Below are positions 59,104 through 64,000 of a stretch of 64,000 nucleotides of DNA, piece by piece; the stretch's first letter is position 1; each line of letters begins with the position of its first letter. Location of the stretch: assembly GCF_001436095.1 (NCBI RefSeq), contig NZ_AYYK01000001.1, forward strand, positions 1 through 64,000, in the 5' to 3' direction. This DNA is from Lapidilactobacillus dextrinicus DSM 20335 (GTDB lineage: Bacteria > Bacillota > Bacilli > Lactobacillales > Lactobacillaceae). A program made the translations under genes and the position numbers. The notes beneath the pieces were generated by a model, which was not told the origin of the DNA, did no database searches, and was given only the letters and a program-made list of their open reading frames with translations.

Positions 59104-61401
59104 TTATTTTTGTATTGGTACATCAAGCTTACGTTGATACAAGTCACTAGGTAAAGAGGTAATTAAATGTGACGGCTCGCCTAAGGAAAGTAATAACAGT
59201 TCGTGCATCGCTCTGGAAGCAATCGTATAGATAATTTGGCGATCGCCTTCTTCATGAAAAGAATTTTCCGAAACGTTATAACCAATAACTGCATCAAACT
59301 CCAAACCTTTTGCAAGGTAGATTGGCATAATCATCACGCCACGATGTAAACGTCGTTGCTTTTCTGTCATTAAAGTTACTTCCGCATCGACTTGTAAAGT
59401 GGCAAAAATTTGCTCCGCCTCTTCATGCGTTTTCGTTAAAATAGCAATCATGCCGTATCTTTCAATTAAACGTGAGCATTCTTGACTTAATTGATGATTC
59501 AAATCTAAAAGTCGTGGACAAACAATTAATTGCGGCACTGGTCCCGGTCGATTAAAAGCCAAAATTGGCGCATGATCTTGCAATAGCGCACTCGCAAAAT
59601 TAGTGATCTGAATTGTCGAACGATAACTGTTATTCAACTCATGAATTTGAATTTTTTTATTAGGAAAAAGCTGCTTAACCGTCTGAATAATATTAGTTGC
59701 TTGATAATTAGCCGCAAATAAATCCTGCGCATAATCACCAAGTAAGGTTAACTTAGCGGTTGGGAAAGCATGTTGTAGGTAAAGTAATTCGGCAGCAGAA
59801 TAATCTTGCATCTCATCTACAAACAAATATTGAATCTGCCGATTTTGACCGCCACCTGTAATTAAATCACGCAAGTATAAATATGGTGCAACGTCACTAA
59901 GTTGAATTTGATGCTTTTCAAATCCCTGGCGCACACTGCGATTACGCGCTTGCCAAGTAGCAGCACTTATCTTATCAGGACGAACGCTATCCAAAACGGC
60001 CAAATACTGGCGTTCAAAATCAATAAAGTAATTGTTATATAGTGCCTCATAAAGCGGATATAAATGACGCTGCGCGATCTTTTTACATAAGAAGGTTTGC
60101 TCAGCTGCAGCTGAATTAAAGGTATGACCAGCAATTAAATCATGATAGGCACTGTCAGATAATAGATCTAACTGTTCTGTGGCCCAATCAGACTGAGCCC
60201 AGGCCGTAACTTGGCGTTGTAAATAACGAATTAAACGATTTTTTGTTTGTAAAATCTTTTCGGGTAAACTATTTTGCTCTTTAGTAGCAGCATAAACTTG
60301 CTGCATCAGCTCTGCAGAGATAATAACTTCACCATCTAAATACAGATCGTTGAAAAACAGCTTAGGCCGTACCACTGTCATTTCTGTAGCAATTTGTTGC
60401 ATAATGGTGGCGCTTTCTAAATAACGCCGCATTTCCTTTGTTTTGGCTGGGAAAGAAACTTGGTCAATCTCAAAACGCGAAAAACGATCTTCAACCTTTA
60501 ACCCTTCTAAGCGTTGACTGAAGAATTCATGCAAGGTAACTTGGCGCATATTCTTCTCGCCCAAACTTGGCAATACTTGAGAAATATAGGCACTAAACAA
60601 ATGATTAGGTGAAAACATGATAATTTGATCAGAATCAAGTTTAGTGCGGCTATGATAGAGCAGATAAGCAACCCGTTGTAAAATTGCCGAAGTTTTACCA
60701 GAACCGGCAACTCCTTGAACGACCAAAACATCGGCATCAGTATTGCGAATGATATCGTTTTGCTCGCGTTGAATCGTTGCCACGATGTTTTGCATGTATA
60801 AACTAGCTTCTTCGCCTAAAACTTGTTGTAAGATTTCATCACCAATTGTTTCGCTAGTATCAAACATATTGACAATTTGATCATCTTTAATCGTAAATTG
60901 CCGCTTGCGGACCAAATTAGCTTGTTGTTGGCCCATTGGTGTTTCATAACTAACCTGGCCCAGCGTGCCATTATAATAAATACCGGCAATCGGTGAACGC
61001 CAATCATAAATTAAAAAATCATCTTCATCATTGACCAACGAAGCCGTGCCAATATAAAGACTATCTTGTTCTTGAGCATTCTCTTCGATATCAATCCGAC
61101 CAAAATATGGCGAAGCTTGCAAGCGGTCAAGACGATTTTGTTTATTCTGTAAAATCGTTTGATTCTCCACAGCTAAGGCAACTAATTGCTTTTGCTGTTG
61201 AACTGCGGCGTTCGTTTCCATCTGATCATCAACTTCAGTAGTGTTGACCTTGGTCGCGTCACCATAGTTTTGTTCGATGTGATGTGTTTCTCTTTCAGCG
61301 AGAGCTAATTTTTCTGCCGTTTCAACTCGCTGTTGCCGAATAATGGCGGCGACCTTTTTAACACGCTCTGCTTCATAATTTTGATCTGTTGCTGCAAACA
61401 T
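59104..61401 (-). CDS. helD: HelD, RNA polymerase-recycling UvrD-like ATPase
   Basis: Family knowledge: HelD inserts arms into stalled RNA polymerase and drives off nucleic acid. Seen: an N-terminal coiled coil rich in Glu and Gln (about 1-95) matching the arm that enters the secondary channel, SPYFGRIDI, YIGTASL...IYDWRSPIAGIYY, Walker A GVAGSGKTS (about 230-238), VDEMQDYS, NSYRST and a C-terminal helicase lobe; 765 residues. I choose ATG 61401 (MFAATDQ), 7 nt after GGAGT. rpoE, another recycling factor that works with HelD, is also in this window. Confidence 0.9.
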   Translation of the reverse strand: MFAATDQNYEAERVKKVAAIIRQQRVETAEKLALAERETHHIEQNYGDATKVNTTEVDDQMETNAAVQQQKQLVALAVENQTILQNKQNRLDRLQASPYFGRIDIEENAQEQDSLYIGTASLVNDEDDFLIYDWRSPIAGIYYNGTLGQVSYETPMGQQQANLVRKRQFTIKDDQIVNMFDTSETIGDEILQQVLGEEASLYMQNIVATIQREQNDIIRNTDADVLVVQGVAGSGKTSAILQRVAYLLYHSRTKLDSDQIIMFSPNHLFSAYISQVLPSLGEKNMRQVTLHEFFSQRLEGLKVEDRFSRFEIDQVSFPAKTKEMRRYLESATIMQQIATEMTVVRPKLFFNDLYLDGEVIISAELMQQVYAATKEQNSLPEKILQTKNRLIRYLQRQVTAWAQSDWATEQLDLLSDSAYHDLIAGHTFNSAAAEQTFLCKKIAQRHLYPLYEALYNNYFIDFERQYLAVLDSVRPDKISAATWQARNRSVRQGFEKHQIQLSDVAPYLYLRDLITGGGQNRQIQYLFVDEMQDYSAAELLYLQHAFPTAKLTLLGDYAQDLFAANYQATNIIQTVKQLFPNKKIQIHELNNSYRSTIQITNFASALLQDHAPILAFNRPGPVPQLIVCPRLLDLNHQLSQECSRLIERYGMIAILTKTHEEAEQIFATLQVDAEVTLMTEKQRRLHRGVMIMPIYLAKGLEFDAVIGYNVSENSFHEEGDRQIIYTIASRAMHELLLLSLGEPSHLITSLPSDLYQRKLDVPIQK

Positions 61402-61552
61402 TTCATCGACTCCTAATTCCAACACTAACCTGTCAAGATTGAATATTAATTCTATGACTAATTAGGGTAATAGTAAAGCACTAAGAACCAGCACACCAGG
61501 TTAACTATATTAATCCCAGCCCCTTATTAAGGCACGTTACTGGGAATCTGTG

Positions 61553-61558
61553 CTATAG
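61553..61558 (+). promoter_or_regulatory. extended -10 promoter of the 34-aa gene
   Basis: TATAGT with TGC directly before it; no good -35. It lies about 40 bp upstream of the start codon. Confidence 0.5.
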
Positions 61559-61596
61559 TGGAGTTGGTTAAATTACACCTCTTGGGAGATGAGTTC

Positions 61597-61701
61597 ATGC
61601 GTAAAATTCTTTTGATCGTCTTACCTGTTGTTACTGTGTTCTTCTTATCAGCCGCCTTTGTGACGAGGGCTATTGCCAAATTAGCCAACTATCCAAATTA
61701 A
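61597..61701 (+). CDS. 34-residue membrane peptide, function unknown
   Basis: Encodes a short peptide with a basic start (MRKIL), one hydrophobic helix (LLIVLPVVTVFFLSAAFV) and a polar end (TRAIAKLANYPN). GGGAG lies 8 nt before the ATG, an extended -10 lies about 40 bp upstream, and a strong terminator begins 13 bp after the stop, so all parts of a small gene are present. I do not recognise a family. It could be a small membrane regulator or a toxin-like peptide. There is no antisense partner that I can see, and the flanking genes (helD, a YczE-like gene) are transcribed on the other strand. Confidence 0.65.
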   Translation: MRKILLIVLPVVTVFFLSAAFVTRAIAKLANYPN

Positions 61702-61713
61702 CTTCAAAAAAGC

Positions 61714-61750
61714 AAAGCGTTTGGGCTAACTTCACCCAAACGCTTTTTTA
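61714..61750. terminator. bidirectional terminator between the 34-aa gene and the YczE-like gene
   Basis: AAAGCGTTTGGG (61714-61725) pairs perfectly with CCCAAACGCTTT (61735-61746), followed by T-runs on both sides. Confidence 0.85.
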
Positions 61751-61782
61751 TAGTTTATTTTGTTTTCTAGTTTGAAGAGACT

Positions 61783-62472
61783 TCACTGTTTTAAATACTC
61801 ATGATTTTGACTTAATTCTGGTAGATGTTGATGCTTTAACCGCGGAAAAACATAGTGATCTGCTTGACCAACAATATAACCTTGACACAACAATGAAAAA
61901 ACCGTTCCTAAATTAATTGCATATAACTGATGTGTCAGTAAATAAGTTAAGGTAATCGCAATAATAGGTGGCACAAATGAAACAATTTGGGCAGCCCAGG
62001 CATTACCATGCAACAATTTAAAACGTACCAATTGCATCATCTCATCAGTTGGATGTAAGGCAATATTAAGGCGTTGATAAATTGAAATTGCGATACCGAT
62101 CAACATAATACCGCCAAAATCCAATGATATCCTCAATAATATCGGCCAAGTCATCAACGGTAATTGTAAGAAAAAACGACTGAACCACCCCACCAGAATA
62201 CTAAAAGGTACCGCAAATAAAATATTACCAATAAAGGCATGCCAACTAAAGTAACCACGTAAAAAGATATTGACAATCACCGCAAAAGCCGCGATTAAAA
62301 TCAAAATCGTATTTAACTGCCAGCCACTAGCATGCGCGATATTAACAGCAGAGGCGGTCCACAAGGCACTTCCTAAATTTAAAGCCACCGTAATTCCGTT
62401 GCCGATACAGTTAAGCACAATTGAAATTGTAAAATAAATGATTTGTTGCCGGATTGTTAACTTTGTCGTCAT
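61783..62472 (-). CDS. YczE/YyaS/YitT-type membrane protein
   Basis: 229 residues with about five membrane helices. Seen: IVLNCIGNGITVALNLGSALWTASAVNIAHASGW, FLRGYFSWHAFIGNILFAVPFSILVGWFSRF and GTVFSLLCQGYIVGQADHYVFP near the end, matching the YczE-like group. Function unknown. ATG 62472 lies 5 nt after GGTGGG; a TTG 18 bases upstream is the alternative. The gene is single, converging with the 34-aa gene. Confidence 0.75.
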   Translation of the reverse strand: MTTKLTIRQQIIYFTISIVLNCIGNGITVALNLGSALWTASAVNIAHASGWQLNTILILIAAFAVIVNIFLRGYFSWHAFIGNILFAVPFSILVGWFSRFFLQLPLMTWPILLRISLDFGGIMLIGIAISIYQRLNIALHPTDEMMQLVRFKLLHGNAWAAQIVSFVPPIIAITLTYLLTHQLYAINLGTVFSLLCQGYIVGQADHYVFPRLKHQHLPELSQNHEYLKQ

Positions 62473-62784
62473 TTTAACCCACCCAATCAAAAAATTGCCA
62501 CTTGCCTAATCTTACCACAATGACAGCGGTTTTCTCATTGAATTAACGATTCAAATTTACTAATCAAAAGCCAATAATCATCTGATGTTCCTTGAATTTC
62601 GTGGGTTAACAGTGCTATGCTAATAATCGTTTGACTAGTTTCTATTTTAATTTTATGCCCAGTATCATGATAGTCGGTATAAAATTGCTTTAGCTAATTT
62701 GCCAATCAAAAATCAGCTTCACTCATCTAGCCGATCGTTTTGCTGTTGGTTATGAGTGAAGCCCAAATATGAAAGGCGATCATC
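62473..62784. other. 312-bp divergent intergenic region with a long hairpin
   Basis: An 11-bp inverted repeat, GCTTCACTCAT (62716-62726) with ATGAGTGAAGC (62752-62762), can extend inwards by AGCCGA/TTGGTT. On the plus strand it sits 22 bp before the EamA start, in its leader; on the minus strand it is followed by TGATTTTT. No other gene or clear promoter is visible. Confidence 0.55.
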
Positions 62785-63882
62785 TTGCGTAAAACATTTC
62801 TACTGATTCTACTGTCCACCTTCCTTTTCAGCTCTATGGAGATCATGCTTAAATTAGCAGGTAGTGATTTCAATCCCATTCAGCTTAACTTTTTACGATT
62901 TTTAATTGGTGGTATTTTCTTACTACCGCTGGCACTCCGCTCAATTGCTAAAAATCATTTAAAAATTAATCGCCAGGCTGTTAAAAACTTTGCTTTGACG
63001 GGTTTATTGTGTGTGTTAGTTAGTATGACTTTATTCCAGTTAGCTGTTATGTACGGTAAAGCTTCCATTGCTGCTGTTGTCTTTAGTTCAAATCCCGTCT
63101 TCGCGCTACTCTTTTCTTATCTCATCCTACACGAGACTTTATCACGACCTAATTTAATCTCGGTGATTGTATCAGTGCTTGGTTTAATCGTTATTATGAA
63201 TCCCTTACATTTAAGTAATCCACTAGGGATGACACTGGCATTACTTTCAGCCATTACTTTTGGCTTTTACAGTATTATTTCTCGCAAAGTTTCGCAAACT
63301 GAACATTTTGATGGCGTCACAATTACCAGTTTTACATTTATCTTTGGTGCGCTGGAATTAGCTGCTTTAATGGGTCTAAGTCACTTACCAGCAATCGCTA
63401 ATTTGATGAATCAAAATGCTATTACCAAAAATTTTGCCATGATTCCTTACTTTGCCGGAATTAACATGTCAACGATTGCGATGATTTTATATCTTGGCAT
63501 TGGGGTCACCGGGATTGGTTTTGCAACTTACTTCATCGCAATGGAACGTTCAGATGTGGCAACGGCCTCATTGGTTTTCTTCATTAAACCAGTTCTAGCA
63601 CCAATTATGGCCTTAATTATTTTACACGAAGCCATCTTACCAGATACTTGGGTCGGCATTGCAATTATTGTTGTTGGTTCTGTGATCAGCTTTGTTGGAC
63701 AACGCGCTGCCACTGTTGAAAACGCCATGAACCATGATGACTTCTTAGATACCGTCGCCGCAGAAGGCGCTGATGCAGATGCCAAATTAGCTGCTGAAGT
63801 TGCCGATGTTAAAAATGAACTACACCAGCAAGAAGCTAAGGTTGCATCTAAAACCAGCATTCATGCTAAAACCACAAATTAA
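62785..63882 (+). CDS. EamA family (DMT) transporter with a charged cytoplasmic tail
   Basis: 365 residues, ten helices in two EamA repeats (FLLILLSTFLFSSMEIMLKLAGSDFNPIQLNFLRFLIGGIFLLPLALR; second half MILYLGIGVTGIGFATYFIAMERSDVATASLVFFIKPVLAPIMALIILHEAI). After the last helix (about 310) there is an extra charged tail rich in Ala, Asp and Lys, possibly coiled coil. Start TTG 62785 with AAAGG 9 nt upstream. Likely a metabolite or amino-acid exporter; substrate unknown. Confidence 0.87.
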   Translation: MRKTFLLILLSTFLFSSMEIMLKLAGSDFNPIQLNFLRFLIGGIFLLPLALRSIAKNHLKINRQAVKNFALTGLLCVLVSMTLFQLAVMYGKASIAAVVFSSNPVFALLFSYLILHETLSRPNLISVIVSVLGLIVIMNPLHLSNPLGMTLALLSAITFGFYSIISRKVSQTEHFDGVTITSFTFIFGALELAALMGLSHLPAIANLMNQNAITKNFAMIPYFAGINMSTIAMILYLGIGVTGIGFATYFIAMERSDVATASLVFFIKPVLAPIMALIILHEAILPDTWVGIAIIVVGSVISFVGQRAATVENAMNHDDFLDTVAAEGADADAKLAAEVADVKNELHQQEAKVASKTSIHAKTTN

Positions 63883-63894
63883 GTTAAGTTAACT

Positions 63895-63929
63895 AAAAAC
63901 GCTAAGGAAAAATTCCTTAGCGTTTTTTT
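63895..63929. terminator. bidirectional terminator after the EamA gene
   Basis: AAAACGCTAAGGAA pairs with TTCCTTAGCGTTTT, followed by a T-run. Confidence 0.85.
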
Positions 63930-63942
63930 ATTTACTTAAAAA

Positions 63943-63999
63943 TTAAGCTGATTGTTCAACCAGTTTAAGTAATGATAATAATTCTGAAATTTGATACGT
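63943..63999 (-). CDS. C-terminal end of a gene entering from the right (partial)
   Basis: The last 18 codons of a minus-strand frame, ending SLLKLVEQSA and a TAA at 63945-63943, read into the window edge without a stop. Helix-like composition. It lies 14 bp from a terminator that suits its direction. Too short to assign. Confidence 0.5.
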   Translation of the reverse strand, partial: TYQISELLSLLKLVEQSA

Positions 64000-64000
64000 T

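Noticed and set aside
63528-63860. 110-codon minus-strand frame in the EamA gene
   Set aside because: Antisense shadow of a codon-regular membrane gene; no ribosome site.

Overview
The window is core chromosome of a low-GC Firmicute, most probably a member of the Lactobacillaceae. The reasons are the block order pth-mfd-rqcP-divIC-yabR-tilS-hpt-ftsH-hslO-dusB-lysS next to a strongly codon-biased L-lactate dehydrogenase gene, acpS-alr-mazEF beside a DEAD-box helicase, DUF1934-rpoE-pyrG, purR-glmU-prs, and lactobacillus-type leaders (T-box, PyrR attenuator). The Ddl has Phe at position 261, the D-Ala-D-Lac signature of vancomycin-resistant lactobacilli and leuconostocs. This argues against the acidophilus/delbrueckii group. 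I cannot name the species. I see no IS element, prophage or CRISPR array; the window reads as ordinary housekeeping chromosome with a few accessory transport genes.

Layout. 1-250: tandem promoters and leader of an rRNA operon that runs leftwards out of the window. 0.3-14.3 kb (minus): lysS, dusB, hslO / ftsH, hpt, tilS / yabR, divIC / rqcP, mfd, pth, covering translation quality, division, proteolysis and transcription-coupled repair. 14.8-18.9 kb: ldh, an L,D-transpeptidase, an O-methyltransferase and a CBS-ACT protein. 19-25.8 kb (minus): mazF-mazE, alr-acpS, cshA, murF, ddl. Alr, Ddl and MurF make and attach the D-Ala-D-X end of the peptidoglycan stem. 26-32.4 kb (minus): MFS exporter, rpmE2, murA, pyrG, rpoE, DUF1934. 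32.6-34.4 kb (plus): HD phosphohydrolase and mscL. 34.5-43.9 kb (minus): prs, glmU, purR, veg, rsmA, rnmV, tatD, metG and a DUF72 protein. 44-50 kb: an orphan sugar-ABC ATPase with a cre-like site, a phnDCEE phosphonate-type importer and a divergent DMT transporter, with palindromic operators between the last two. 50-55.2 kb: chorismate mutase/Sir2/HExxH protein in a tightly coupled operon, then PEBP, aldo-keto reductase and a PyrR-attenuated pyrF-pyrE pair. 55.3-64 kb: MATE exporter, T-box-controlled trpS, a degenerate CPBP protein, HelD, a 34-residue membrane peptide gene, a YczE-type membrane protein, an EamA transporter and the tail of one more gene.

How the genes work together. Nucleotide supply (prs, purR, hpt, pyrF, pyrE, pyrG) appears under at least three RNA- or DNA-level controls: PyrR attenuation at pyrFE, a probable CTP-sensed reiterative-transcription attenuator at pyrG, and possible PurR boxes near purR. 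Wall synthesis (alr, ddl, murF, murA, glmU, ldt) carries two changes that predict intrinsic antibiotic resistance: Ddl F261 (vancomycin) and MurA Cys-to-Asp (fosfomycin). I did not find a convincing new multi-gene system. The best unexplained signals are the palindrome pair between phnD and the DMT gene, the self-contained 34-aa membrane peptide gene, and the HExxH/Sir2/chorismate mutase operon.
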